Below, in pieces: positions 10,711 through 21,645 of a DNA stretch of 64,000 nt; within the stretch, counting starts at the first letter, position 1; every line of letters begins with the position of its first letter. The notes under the pieces are model-generated. The model was given only the letters and a program-made list of their open reading frames with translations, was not told the origin of the DNA and ran no database searches. The stretch is from the NCBI GenBank assembly GCA_963575645.1, contig OY754464.1, positions 60,982,948-61,046,947 on the forward strand, written 5' to 3'. The stretch comes from Xanthostigma xanthostigma (lineage: Eukaryota; Arthropoda; Insecta; Raphidioptera; Raphidiidae). Both the position numbers and the translations under genes were made by a program.

Positions 10711-11274
10711 TAAAATATAAACCTATAAGCGATCCGATCAAAATTACGATCTGTAGAGCTCGAACGTACGTACGTACAGACTAACCCATGGTGTTCGCGA
10801 TTTTCAACTATAATTTTAGGAGTAAATATTAACACGAATCAATCTAAAAATGGTAACGTTTTATAGAACAGAATCTCCCTTTTTTTTAAATACTTCAACT
10901 TGAATGGATTTCGTGCGAAATTAACCTAGATATAACTTCTTGTATGAACGAAACTCAGCGCTGTAAGTTATTTTCTTTTTGGTGAGCTGACTTCAAAACA
11001 TACGGTATAGAATATGTAGGTATTTGTTCTTAGATGGAACCTACAGGTTGCTATCCTTAACACGTCGGGTCATTGTTATGATCCTTGGGACTAGTCGACA
11101 AGCACAAGAGTGGAAAAGACGAATTGCATTGCACTGTCCGTCATAAACATTATACAGTGCCACCAAAAATTCTTTATTTATGCGGTCGTTTGCATTTGCA
11201 ACATTACAATGTAACACGTATATTTTTTTCCATTTTTGCCTATATTGACCGCACACTATTAAAGATAGAAGTTA
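10711..11274. other. no gene seen
   Basis: No supported feature apart from a short (ACGT)n run near 10763. Open frames at 11041-11360 overlap on both strands and show no motif. Confidence 0.35.
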
Positions 11275-12195
11275 CTAATCTTGGAAGGAATTTATTCGTT
11301 AGAATAAAATTTACTTTCAATTCATCAAATTATCAGATAGAAAAGTTAGTTAAAGAATAAAATTATACACTGCACTATACTCTTTGCTCTTTTTGTTGAA
11401 TATTTTCACGCTCACCAAAAAATCCAACCGATGGCGTTAGTGTAAACTTAAAAAAAAGACGGGTTACACTCCGGGAGTGCCGGCAGAAGTGAAAACTTGA
11501 ATCTCCTCTGTATCGTTCCAATTTTGTATATGTACTGCCGAAGCAAGTACGGTAGACGTGCCTCAACAACTCGTACTTACCGTTACTCAGAAATCCACTA
11601 CCTACCAGTGAGAATCGTTTTTACAAACATTTGATTTTGTCAAAATATATTCATTAAATCAAAAAACTGTTCCTTGCATTTGAAAGACAATTGCTTACTC
11701 CATTAAAATATGTGATTACATTTTGTATTTATTTTAAAATAGCTAAGCAAAAAAAAACAAAAAAGTTTTCGTCTTACGAATTTTGTCTTACGCATTTTCG
11801 ATCAGGTCTTACGTCTTACGAATTTTCGATCTGACGCGAGTTTAACATTTTTTACCCATTACAAAAAAAGTGTACAACGCCGCTAAAGAAGTTTTCACTT
11901 CTAAAAGTTTCACAAAATAATAATGTTTTATCCTTACACAATTGCACACAAAACTTCCACTAACTTTAATGTTTTACAACTATACACTTCACAAAAGGTT
12001 AATAAACAAAACAAATAAATTCACAAGAGCAACTGTAGATATAATACTCCACGTTTATAGATTAGGTATTGTATGATCTGTGTGCTGGCCATTATTATTT
12101 TATCAGGCGATTAAATATTTATACCCTGGAAATAAGACAGAATAGATTTATACCTCCAATAAACATGGTTGGTGAATTGAATTATCGCCATTTAT
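11275..12195 (-). repeat. dispersed repeat, copy B, interrupted
   Basis: Reverse-complement partner of 4690-5225. The segments 11275-11456 and 11911-12195 match copy A in order. The 450 bp between them are absent from copy A, so they are a later insertion. Confidence 0.75.
11457..11910 (-). mobile_element. insertion in repeat copy B, probably a retrotransposon 3' fragment
   Basis: It is defined by comparison with copy A (4690-5225), which runs straight through the equivalent point. On the minus strand it starts GAAGTGAAAACTTCTTTAGC and contains GTAATGGGTAAAAAATG and repeated CGTAAGAC words. The phrase GAAGTGAAA-CTTCTTT also occurs at 50388 and 58265. No intact frame; I infer a truncated non-LTR element but cannot prove the class. 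Confidence 0.5.
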
Positions 12196-12647
12196 TCGGA
12201 GGAACAGTTACCTGAAGAACAAATGAACCGAATAAATAACTACTTACGTTCGGTGAATATGACCATTAGTGGGAATAAGTTTTTAGTTAAATTTTGTTTT
12301 TGAAAGCGATGTTTCGAACACATGAATTGTATTTTGCATATCGAGAGAAACGAACCACTTTTCTTTACGTTTCGACGGTAGTACACGATTTTTTAACCAC
12401 GATATTTTTTGTTTAGGAAATAACACGTCACATTTTCATATCCTCGTAATCCGTAAATTCAGGCGTGAATTTTCTACACAGAAAACTTTTACAAAATAGG
12501 TATATAAATATAATTCGTTATCTAAAATACATAAATACATACAATATATATACTTTTGTACATTACATTTTACCTCATTCTAGCTGTGTAAAACATTAGG
12601 TATGTAAATTTTCGCAACTTTTTTGCCACGGGTGGAAAGTTATAGCC
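12196..12647. other. no gene seen
   Basis: AT-rich; nothing recognised. Confidence 0.35.
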
Positions 12648-13268
12648 CAAGAGCCCGCGGCAGCCAGACCTTCGTATTTTTATAAAAGCTGAAAGTTTTT
12701 CTATGGATGTCTCCAATACAGGTAAGAATGATCCCCACCCATGAAACCTGAGTAGTGGTGGCTTTGGCAGGTAACAGGTAGCAAAGGTGTATAAAATTCC
12801 ATCTCAAATTCGTCATTGTATAAAACTCAATTTTTTTATATTTCATTCGTAACAATATTAAAACTCGCGTCGCTCATTGCCCGACACTTAGAATGGTTCC
12901 AACCCCCTGCCCGACACCCTTAAACTATTATAATTTGTAATTATATTTACGTTATTTTATAAAAGCTGAATTTTATATATATATTTTTGGAGAACTATTA
13001 AATAATGTTTCATTAGTAGCCATTCTAAGTGTCTGGCAATGAGCGACGCGAGTTTTAATATTGTTACGAATGAAATATAAAAAAATTGAGTTTTATACAA
13101 TGACGAATTTGAGATGGAATTTTATACACCTTTGCTACCTGTTACCTGCCAAAGCCACCACTACTCAGGTTTCATGGGTGGGGATCATTCTTACCTGTAT
13201 TGGAGACATCCATAGAAAAACTTTCAGCTTTTATAAAAATACGAAGGTCTGGCTGCCGCGGGCTCTTG
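12648..13268. repeat. 621-bp palindrome with 249-bp nearly identical arms
   Basis: The left arm (12648-12896, starts CAAGAGCCCGCGG) and right arm (13020-13268, ends CCGCGGGCTCTTG) are reverse complements. The one clear difference I see is GCCCGACACT against GCCAGACACT. The 123-bp spacer is AT-rich. Near identity means the duplication is recent or kept by gene conversion. The same translated frame appears on both strands only because of the symmetry. No target duplication was found, so this is either a fold-back element or an inverted duplication. Confidence 0.9.
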
Positions 13269-13629
13269 TTCTATTAGCTAAAGCTTGGTTCTATCGCTCA
13301 CCACATATTATAAGTGCGTTCACACTAATCGAGTGTCTATTTTATGCGATATATTTATTTATTCACTCTGCGGATCTAATGCGCGATTTTCCCACAAGTT
13401 AATTTCATAATTTTAAATGTTAAAAACGAGTTAGTAAACCGTTCTGAAATTTTATGTAGGTACCTACTTATTGCAGATATATTACGAAATAAATTGACAA
13501 AATTTCATGGTGATTTGAGACACTTCTCATACATCCTTATTCTAGATGCGACAAGGGACATACTTTTGTCTACAATTGTATCTTCCACTCCCAAGCATTC
13601 AAATTCGGTAAAAAAACATTTATGAATTA
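13269..13629. other. no gene seen
   Basis: No supported feature. Confidence 0.35.
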
Positions 13630-13915
13630 TTCAATAAATTAAAATTATCGACCAATTTTTCAGACAATACCTATATTAACAAAAAATATAATTAATACAT
13701 TAACGTTTAAATTTTAATTTTTTCAATATTTTGATACTAATTAATAAATTTGAAAGAATTTTATATAAAGCGAATTAGAAACTACATATTATTTTTTATA
13801 TTTTTTAGATCAGTTCTGAAGAAGGTCCAAATCCGGATTGAAACGTTAATGTATTAATTATATTGTTTGTTAATATTATATTGTCTGAAAAATTGGTAAT
13901 TTTATTTATTGAAGA
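13630..13915. mobile_element. MITE with ~75-bp inverted arms ('GAAACGTTAATG' family)
   Basis: Left arm ATCGACCAATTTTTCAGACA ... ATACATTAACGTTT faces right arm AAACGTTAATGTATTAATTA ... TGTCTGAAAAATTGGT. A single right-arm copy is at 21530-21645, and diverged arms flank 26030-26850. CCGGATTGAAACGTT is a shared internal phrase. No coding content. Confidence 0.7.
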
Positions 13916-14340
13916 GTTCTAATCAGACGTTAATCAAAGATTTGAATTTATGAATTATGTTACAATTCTGTCAATGTATGCTTTTCTAATTTAAGTTTAT
14001 TGGTCAATTAAATAATTGATCATTTGGGGATAGTTAAAATTATTGTCTTCATGCGTATAGTAATAAGTGAAGGAGGTATAAGGGACTATACAAAAATGTA
14101 AGAAAGTAAAGATCTGACCCTGCATTTTTTATCCAAAGCAACCCACAGGTCCATTTTGCGATAAATGTGACACTATCCTTATGCGGACACAGCTTGTATA
14201 CATAAATGAATAAATAGGGTTCGTGTGGAAGGCGATATTGCGTGAGTGTTCCGAACTGGTCAGAGTGCAACCCACTTTCGCCGCCGCGCCGCCTTTTGAC
14301 TAGCGGCGATCGTATAATATGGACAAGTGCCTATACACCT
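13916..14340. other. no gene seen
   Basis: Nothing recognised. A GC-richer patch (CGCCGCCGCGCCGCC) lies at 14280-14295 without any associated gene signal. Confidence 0.35.
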
Positions 14341-14348
14341 GGTGGATG

Positions 14349-14847
14349 CAGTGTTACCAACCCTACTGTCTTAACAGTAGATTTGCTGTTTTTACATTGA
14401 TGCCCCTGTTTTCTGTTTCATTCCTAATTTTTACTGTTTTTCAATTAGCGTTCAGCGCCACCGTGGAAAATTTTCAGTTATACAAATATCTATTATAAAA
14501 ACCAAATTACGCAACAGAATATCGACTACAACTTTTAAAGGATCATTACACACTAAATCCGAAATATAGCCGCGGTTTGCTACTTATTTAGGTATAAAAA
14601 GAAAAATGAGTCTGAAAATACTGAAGATGAGGCAGTTGAGGATGAAAGTGGCAAATAATTTACTTTAATTTTTGTTTTTTATTATGTTGTAATCAATATT
14701 ATAATATAACAATGTATGGAGTCCTGTAATTGTTTTAATTATATGAGAAAAGTATGAAATCTGCCTTTTTTCACTTTACCTACTGTTTTCTCCTGTTTTA
14801 TTATTGGTGAGCTGCTGTTTTTTAGTTTTTTTGGGTTGGCAACACTG
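14349..14847. mobile_element. non-autonomous hAT element with 8-bp target duplication
   Basis: Terminal inverted repeats CAGTGTTACCAACCC (left) and GGGTTGGCAACACTG (right) differ at one base. GGTGGATG flanks both sides (14341-14348 and 14848-14855), the 8-bp duplication expected of hAT transposases. Near 14595-14655 the plus strand reads an acidic tail (SENTEDEAVEDESGK then stop) that may be the C-terminus of a lost transposase. The 499-bp element has no RNaseH-like core or BED finger and so cannot move itself. Confidence 0.9.
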
Positions 14848-15200
14848 GGTGGATGACCTACGGAGTTGACGACACGTGATCATCTATCCCCTATGCGCGC
14901 ACCACTTGAGAGTGAAATGTCAAGTGCCGCAGTTTTAAATTTAACGTCTAGTTCATTTGTCAGGCTCCAGTCTTTGTGGCCCGGTCGTATCTGGTAGCAA
15001 AATCTAAACATAATGCATACAGAATTGTAACAACATTGACAAAACTGTTCTTAACTGGTGATATATTTATTTACAAAAAGAAACGTTAATAAAACAAACT
15101 AAAAAGTACTTCTCAAATAATAATGAAAAATGAAATAAAATAAATAACGAAAATAAATGAGTTCTAAACTACAATAACAACAATAAACTACTATGTACAG

Positions 15201-15408
15201 CAGTGATGTCAAACACGCGGCCCGCAGGCCGCATACGGCCCTCAAATACATAGATTGCGGCCCGCCGAGACGTTAAAAACATTGAGTCTTATAATGTTCA
15301 TTCTACAATCGTGTTTTATTAATATATTTAATAATATTAAAAACATGCGGCTCCTAGTACAAAATAGATAATGTGGCCCGCAATATCATAATTTGAGTTT
15401 GGCATGCC
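15201..15408. mobile_element. short hAT-type MITE with 8-bp target duplication
   Basis: Starts CAGTGATGTCAAACACGCGG and ends TTTGGCATGCC; CAAAC/GTTTG and ATGTC/GGCAT pair as terminal inverted repeats. ATGTACAG is present on both sides (15193-15200 and 15409-15416). The interior is rich in GCGGCCCGC words, like the hAT-type element near 52700-52943. At 208 bp it carries no gene. Confidence 0.85.
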
Positions 15409-15416
15409 ATGTACAG

Positions 15417-16490
15417 TGTACACAGAATATTTATGTCTCACAGATGTTTATTTATCTTGTAACAGTTATTTATGTCACTATATTTATTTATGTCGCGCAC
15501 CGTTCATTGTTACTGACACTGACTTCTGACTGACTGCCCTCCCTTCCACAGTAGCGCTGTTTATATAAGTTTTCCAGCCGCTTTCTGGAACAATTTTCGG
15601 CATTCTTTTATGTGATTCCGATGACAATGAGTGTAACAATACGCGCGTTGCTGTTTTTGTGATTCCGACAACAATACAAGCATTGTTGTCTACGCGGCTG
15701 TGACAACAATGCACTGCGTCTCGTTAAGTATAATCGTGTGATTGTTTTTTTTCTTCAGAAATCATAGTAAAACACTTTTCTTGCAGAAAAGTAGAAAAGT
15801 TTGACTTACAGCCTTACGATACATTTTTTAAATTTTTTATTCGTTCCATGTCGCCTTATCGATTACGTTACAAATCGACTCTTCCCGTACGCTAAATTCC
15901 AATGAAGTAAGTTTTGACTTTTTTGTCGAATCCCAATACAGATTGAGAGTAGAGGTGCCCTCGCTCGGACTTCACTTCATTTTTTTCTAGGCTCGTTATG
16001 GTTTATTTCCCGTGGAATCGAGAACCGTTGTATCTTTTTATTCAGCCTGTATCTAGAACATAAGAAAGGACAACGGTATAATTTGTCTCGGTAGACTATT
16101 AGCGAACTTAGGGTAAAGATATATTTCGAACGGTGTCATGAATTTCCCGACCTGTTGAGAAAAGAACTACTGCGTCTTCTTCAATTATATAGGTCATAGG
16201 AGAAAGCACTCCCGTCTGCCTCATCCCGATCCCTATGGACCAATCAGATCTCATGCGTTTTGATAAGCCACAGGCAACCCGCAGACAAGCTCTCACAATT
16301 GCTACAGGCCACAGGGTATCTTATTTTTCTAACAATTTAAATACAAATATTTCCAAAAATCGTTCCAAATAGCTTAGGAGGGTATAAAACGTCAAGAAAT
16401 TTTAGTCCGATCTCTAGGTCCCGGCATCCGACCGACGCCAATAGTCTATGTGCCATATGGCAAGTATTCTAAAAAAAAATGTAAACACAA
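15417..16490. other. no gene seen
   Basis: No supported gene. Near 16376-16470, TTAGGAGGGTATAAAACG, CCTAGGTCCCGGC-type wording and GTGCCATATGGCAA match 44773-44845, a shared dispersed fragment. The minus-strand open frames at 15484-15714 and 16108-16296 have no recognisable domain. Confidence 0.35.
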
Positions 16491-17459
16491 CCGTCATTTG
16501 GGGTGATTGTAGACGTCGGGGTGATTGTAGACGAAACTTCATCATCACAAAATGAAATATCTAAAATTTTTAATTACCGATAAATTCAAAATCTATATTC
16601 AGCACACGTTACAGTATTGAACATATTCTTAATTCATCGTATGGAACAAAAATATCTGTTGTGTTGACGTCGCTACACCGCCTTGAAGTTGATTTTTTTT
16701 CCAATGAAATTTTCTCCCTCCAAAAACTTGTGCTAGTGTGCGATGATGTCATTGAGCGCTTGTCAACATACATATTTATTCTTGTGATTTAATCGTAACA
16801 AAGAAACCGTGTTTGAATTTTAGTTTGTTGTGTAAATTAATATAGAAATTTCTATTTTTTTTGTTAAAAAAGATTTTAGGGGTGATTGTAGACAATATTT
16901 TGGTATTATTTTCACAATGCCAAGAGTATATAAACCAGAACCAGGTTCAAAAAAAAAGGATTGGAAAAGGCTATAAAATGTGTGAATGAAAAAAAAAATT
17001 TCGCTGAGACTTGCTACTAAAAAGTTTTGTATAGATAAAAGTGTGTTATCCAACCGAATTCGTGGTAAACATTCGAAGAAATTGGGTGGACAACCGGTGT
17101 TAAAACCCGAAGTTGAGAATGAATTAGTGAAAAATTTAATGTTAGGTATGTGCTGAAAGGGGCTATCCGCTTGATATTAACTAGAGATCAAGAAATATGT
17201 GTTTTCCTAATTTTACAGGTCTTTATCCATATTCTGACTAGGTGTCTACAATCACCTCATTTTGCCATTTCAGAAAAAACGTGATATTTTGAATTTTTAA
17301 AAATATTTCTCCTATGGATAAAAACGAATGAACGGTAGGTGGTTGGAGTGCTACCACAGGGCTATGAAACGCAGTTGTTTTCAGACTGATTCATTAATTC
17401 TAAGTTAAAGAAATTTTGGTGTAAAGTTCGAAACTGTCTACAATCACCCCAAATGACGG
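16491..17459 (+). mobile_element. pogo-like DNA transposon remnant with reiterated GGGGTGATTGTAGAC
   Basis: The ends are perfect inverted repeats of 24 bp beginning CCGTCATTTGGGGTGATTG. The core word GGTGATTGTAGAC occurs at the left end, again 18 bp inward (16518-16533), and at 16880-16893. Its complement occurs at 17240-17258 and at the right end. These could be transposase-binding sites. A right flanking TA at 17460 fits the TA target of pogo/Tc1 elements; the left flank reads AA, perhaps mutated. The interior carries the broken HTH frame at 16917-17155. Confidence 0.8.
16917..17155 (+). pseudogene. pipsqueak/CENP-B-type HTH N-terminus of a pogo-like transposase, frameshifted
   Basis: From the ATG the frame reads MPRVYKPEPGSKKKDWKRL and stops. 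After a short A-rich stretch with a frame change it resumes as LATKKFCIDKSVLSNRIRG, then KHSKKLGGQPVLKPEVENEL and VKNLM before the stop. This is the N-terminal HTH_psq-type DNA-binding region that opens pogo/Tigger/jerky-family proteins (short basic lead, helix with ATKKF, recognition helix SVLSNRIRGK, then the GGQPVL linker). The second CENP-B helix domain and the DDE catalytic core are missing. At least one in-frame stop and one frameshift in the A-tract make it non-functional. It sits centrally in the 969-bp element whose TIRs it would once have bound. Confidence 0.75.
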
Positions 17460-17870
17460 TACGTTGGTAGTAGATAAGTACATTATATTTTATTACTTAA
17501 TTTTTCTGAACTGTTTCGTTGGGTATAGATATCTACATAATTAATAGCATAAATGAAACAATGAAGAATGAGAAACGTCATTTAAATGGTAAACAACAGG
17601 AAATTGCTTTATTATAATGGAAAACAGAACACTGATCGAGCAGTACCTATATATTTTGAATTAATAAATTATTGACGCTCAACTCCCAGCGTGTTTATCG
17701 AATAATGAAAACATTTTTGTTTATATTTTGTCTCCCGTTAGCACTTTCACTACCCGTCTGAAATTGCGTACCTAAATCCAACCACTCACGATCCACCGAC
17801 GCGGTACGATTTTGTATTCTGCAATTGCAGTACAATTTTGTTGGAAATCGGATGACTCGATACACGTAAC
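17460..17870. other. no gene seen
   Basis: No supported feature. Confidence 0.35.
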
Positions 17871-17873
17871 AGT

Positions 17874-18706
17874 TAGCGGACGGTGACAGAAATGCTCAGG
17901 AGCTGCAAATCCGCTTAGTGAAATAGGGGTCTAGCGCTTTGTGATATGACGCTGGGGCCTTTTAAAAAAACGACAAAATTCAAAATTCCTCTACTAAATG
18001 GCAGAAAATGACTGAAAAACATCTGGGGGGATCTTCTAATTTACTCCCTGCAGCGACTTTAAAAAAATCTAAAAAACACGTCAAAAAAATTTGAAATATT
18101 TTGCAATTTGAAGTTGAAACTTGACGGAATGGTTGATTGGGTGGCCCGGAATACGAGAAAAAAATTTCCGTTCCTCCAAGTGACCTCACTTCCTTTCGAT
18201 GATTCTTCAAAATTTGCATAGGCAAAAATTCAAAAAATCTTCGCTCGGTGGCAAAAATTCTTACCAGACTTTCTATTAGTACCCAAAAAGTTTGTGAAAA
18301 TTATTATCTGCCAATTTTGTCACTGCTAGATCACAATTTGCCAATTTAATCTACTTGTCCTTAATTTTGCAAGGTCGCTTTTGGTAGAAAACTGTACCTC
18401 GAGATTCTCTATAAGAAGACAAACTGTTTGAGCTCGGTTTCACTCACCGAGCTTTTTTTTAAATTTATTTATTTTGTATTTATTTATTATACTCTGCAGG
18501 AGGTTAATTGACAGAAAATATTTTTTCTGTCATTTTCTGCCGTTTAGTCTAGACTCTAGAGGAATTTTGAATTTTGCCGTTTTTTTTTTAAAGTGTCCCA
18601 GCGTCGTTTGGCAACCGCGCTAGATCTCTACTCCAGTAAGCGGATTTGTAGAGGGGGACTCACACTACACGAAAGAGAGCATTTCTGCCACCAAAGTGCT
18701 CCATTT
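17874..18706. mobile_element. long-TIR MITE (~830 bp)
   Basis: Left-arm landmarks GGTGACAGAAATGCTC, CAAATCCGCTTA, TCTAGCGC, GACGCTGGG and CAAAATTCAAAATTCCTCTA recur as complements in reverse order at 18700-18550. The centre contains GAGCTCGGTTTCACTCACCG and a PyT-rich run. Divergence between arms is considerable, so it is old. No coding region; the minus-strand frame at 17980-18225 is arm sequence. Confidence 0.7.
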
Positions 18707-19140
18707 CTTGTACCGCCCTCTAACTATAACTGCCTTGCTTTTTACTTTACTGAACTTTTAGTGTTTTTAATTTAATTTGTATTTAATTTAATATGAGATA
18801 AACTGAGCATAAAAATAATTTTAATTTTTTCCAAGTCTCAGAAGACAGAATTAGAAAGAACGTATCATAAGAGAATTGAACTGTGTACAATTATATATAT
18901 TTTTTGTAGTAAATTCGCCTTTAAAAGATCTCGGAACTTCATAAAACAAATTATAAAGTTCTTGCAACGACACTCCTCAAGTCTCAGCAGGGCTTCACAA
19001 CTCTGTAACAGTAATTTAACTTATTAGAAACTTTGTGTTACATTATTACAAAATGTTGCAGTTCTGGTTGTACTTTGTCTGAGTGTTCTTTATACAGAGT
19101 GTCCTAGAACTAACGCATGGATTAATTAATAAAAGCATAT
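18707..19140. other. no gene seen
   Basis: AT-rich; nothing recognised. Confidence 0.35.
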
Positions 19141-19412
19141 TTTTAACCGACTTCAACAAAAAGGAGGAGGTTCTATGTTCGTCTGTATATTTTTTTTTTA
19201 TGTATGTTCACCGATTTCTCCGTCAATTATGGACCGATTTTCAAATTTTTTTTTTATTCGAAAGAGTGCACCTCAGAGGTGTTCCCATCGGAACCAAGTC
19301 AGGATCTGATGGTGGAATCCAGAGAAATCGAGGGAAACTCTCAAATTTCAAAGGCACGCATAATGTTTTTTATGTATGTTCACCGATTTTTAGTGTTAGA
19401 TTAACACTAAAA
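19141..19412 (+). repeat. dispersed repeat of the 'ACCGACTTCAACAAAAAGGAGGA' type (plus copy)
   Basis: Full-length match to the minus copy at 7253-7555, from TTTTAACCGACTTCAACAAA to TTTTTAGTGTTAG, including CAGAGGTG-TTCCCATCGGAA and CACGCATAATGTTTTTTATG. Open frames within it belong to the repeat. Confidence 0.75.
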
Positions 19413-19417
19413 AGAGA

Positions 19418-19625
19418 AAAATAAAATATTTTTAACAAAAAAATTGAACCGACTTCACACTAAAAAGTAAAAAATAATTGCGTATTGAAATGTTTTGGAG
19501 TCGGTGTAGTTCTCGGAATAGATTTCATTTTGGCTGACACCGACTCCGAAACATTTCAATACGCAATTATTTTTTACTTTTAGTGTGAAGTCGGTTCAAT
19601 TTTTTTGTTAAAAATATTTTATTTA
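19418..19625. mobile_element. near-perfect palindromic MITE (~208 bp)
   Basis: Arms of about 85 nt (AAATAAAATATTTTTAACAA ... TGGAGTCGGTG and its complement) flank a spacer of about 35 nt. The phrase GAACCGACTTCACACTAAAA is in each arm. It abuts the repeat at 19141-19412 and shares ACCGACTTC with it, so the two may be functionally linked. RNA from it would fold into a long hairpin. Confidence 0.85.
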
Positions 19626-19985
19626 AATTACAAATCATAAAATCCTTTTTTGTATCCAAAGTGTGTATAGATTTAGGAACCTTATTGTGCAATAAAAAAT
19701 TAGGCGAGTTGTGTCGGGGTCCAAACCGCGTACCAGGTTTTACGTGAATGCTTGGCTCTAGTGCTGGACTGTTTAGACCAAGTTCGCGTGCAGAATGCGA
19801 GCTTGGTGTATAAACGAGGCCTCGAACTTGTTACAAGTTTGTCCGAGTTCGCTCTAGAAGCGATATACATCAAATGGTTTGCTTTGAACACAAGTAGAGA
19901 TCAGTCGCGAACTGGATTTGGTCCATTTTGTTGTTGTGCGGTGAACAGATATTATCTGTTATTCAGATAAATTTACATTTATTTC
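19626..19985. other. no gene seen
   Basis: A relatively GC-balanced stretch, open on both strands at 19700-19970, but neither frame has a recognisable domain or splice signals. Confidence 0.3.
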
Positions 19986-20165
19986 CAGAGGCGGCTTTCC
20001 ATAATGCCGACTGGGCCAGGACCTAGGGCGGCCGTGCGGTGAGCACGGTGTCGGCCGGCGCGCGGCGTGGTATTTTCCGTGAACGCCGCGCGGGCTTACA
20101 CCCTAGCCGCGGCTGTCTGCTGGAAGGCCGTGGAATGTGAAATGCTTGCCAGTTGCACCCGTAAC
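19986..20165 (+). repeat. GC-rich hAT-like fragment
   Basis: Starts CCAGAGGCGGCTTTCCATAA-TGCCGACTGGGCC, a hAT-style terminus, and continues in GC-rich sequence with short inverted words (GCGGCCGTGCGG, CGGCCGGCGCGCGGCG). No right terminus or target duplication was found. It is the most GC-rich patch in the window, yet no exon or promoter is apparent. Confidence 0.4.
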
Positions 20166-20479
20166 AAATAAGTTTATATTATATCTTAGCTCAGTAAATA
20201 ATGGAACGAGCTATGACGGCTTATCAAATAGTAATATAAACACAAAACTTTTTCACTATGAAGGGAATATTTTCTGGCGGGTGCAAGTTGAATTGAACGC
20301 AATGTTGTTTTCGTAAGTAGATACATTTTTAAGCTGCAAAATCAGTAGAAAAGGGCGGCTACTACGAAACGCCCAAGGGTGACCGAGACTGCTAGTCCGT
20401 CTCTGTTTATTTCTGAATTGGCATTTTATATTATTCTTGAATTATTGTTATATTTCAATGTAACTTATCTAAAGTGTAT
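20166..20479. other. no gene seen
   Basis: No supported gene. GGGCGGCTACTACGAAACGC near 20354 looks repeat-derived. Confidence 0.3.
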
Positions 20480-20795
20480 TTGATAGTCAGAGTGACCGTC
20501 GGCAAAAATTTTACTGACACATACTCTCCCCAAACTTTATATATAGCTTCATTAGGCCTAGTCTGACACCTATATATATGTCGAAACATATTCGAGGTGT
20601 CAGACATTTTAAATGGTTCATGTTATTTGTCAGAAAACATTATTTTAGCGTTTTGGTTGAAGTTTTTAAGCTACCCAATTAAAAAAACAAACATTATCTA
20701 TAAATTTTTACATGTCGTCAAAACGACATCTTTCGGAAAATTCAGAGGAAAAACGCCCCAAAATCAAGAAAAGTCATAGAGGAAATAGGTGTCGG
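20480..20795. repeat. fold-back repeat, copy 2 with interior reversed
   Basis: The left unit (GTCAGAGTGACCGTCGGCAA ... AGGCCTAGTCTGACACCTA) is followed at once by GTCGAAACATATTCGAGGTG and then the interior in the orientation opposite to copy 1, ending CATAGAGGAAATAGGTGTCGG. Either the interior was inverted between the GACACCTA inverted repeats, or copy 2 lost one half of an originally palindromic element. The shared frame of copy 1 is broken here. Confidence 0.7.
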
Positions 20796-20799
20796 AACA

Positions 20800-21005
20800 C
20801 CCACTTTTAACCTTAATTTATGAGAAGGCATTTAACCCTCTTAGGGGTTAGTTTTTGAAAAAAAGAAGTATTTTTATGTCCTTCCCCAGAGCTCTAACTA
20901 TCTCCATATTAAATTTCATTACAATCGGCCCAGCGGTTGGACTGTGAAAGCGTAATAGACAGACAGACAGATATGATTACTTTCACATTTATAATATTAG
21001 TAGGT
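20800..21005. repeat. 3' tail of a dispersed element (RTE-like or Helitron end)
   Basis: AAATTTCATTACAATCGGCC, CAGCGGTTGGACTGTGAAAG, GACAGACAGACAG and then TTTATAATATTAGTAGG are the usual components of a very common insect repeat tail. Read on the minus strand, CCTACTAATATTATAAATG is the 5' end expected of a lepidopteran-type Helitron. The sequence alone does not decide between the two. Confidence 0.5.
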
Positions 21006-21529
21006 TGGATCATAATTGTGTACTCATCTGTCGAGCGTCTATAATGTACAAGTTGCACTACATATGCCCCACGCTAAAAACACTAGTGTAACATTAAATA
21101 TTTATATCGTTTTACATGTGTTATCTGTTCTGTTTTCTCTTGGTGGGTACATTCATATGGACCGTTTTCCGGCTGAGGAAAGCGCTTTATCGACAAAAAC
21201 ATATATTAGTACTTAGTACAGTTCTTGCCGGCGTACAATCGTTATAAAAGAATAATTCTATCTATATATATAAATATACTTTGTAAAGAACTGGAGCGTG
21301 ATTACTGAAAAAAGTGAGTCAAATTCGAATGAATAATGCAATATATATATAGGGCAACTGGATGTGAAATCTATCTCGGGAGAATTGTCAAAGACGATAC
21401 TTTGTGAGAAATAGCATCTGCAACTCGTTACAGTGTCTAAGCTGAAAAATGGTGTTTCTTGTTTTTTTTTTATCTGTTTTTTTTTAATCGTGAAAAATTT
21501 TATTCAGACCAGGGTAACCTGGAACTCAT
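21006..21529. other. no gene seen
   Basis: Contains TATCTATATATATAAATA near 21260, which could be a Helitron 5' end without a matching 3' end. Nothing coding. Confidence 0.3.
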
Positions 21530-21645
21530 CGAAACGTTAATGTATTAATTATATATTTTTTTGTTAATATATTGTCTGAAAAATTGGTCGATAATTATAT
21601 TTATTGAAGAGTTCTAATCAGACGTTAATCAAAGATTTGATTATA
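21530..21645 (+). repeat. solo arm of the 'GAAACGTTAATG' MITE
   Basis: CGAAACGTTAATGTATTAAT, TATTGTCTGAAAAATTGGTC and TTATTGAAGAGTTCTAATCA match the right arm at 13840-13945. The left arm is absent. Confidence 0.7.

Noticed and set aside
12640-13402. identical open frames on both strands as a duplicated gene
   Set aside because: They are the two arms of one palindrome; no domain, no splice signals.
19986-20165. CpG-island promoter of a gene
   Set aside because: It starts with a hAT-like terminus and no exon or TATA/initiator context follows.
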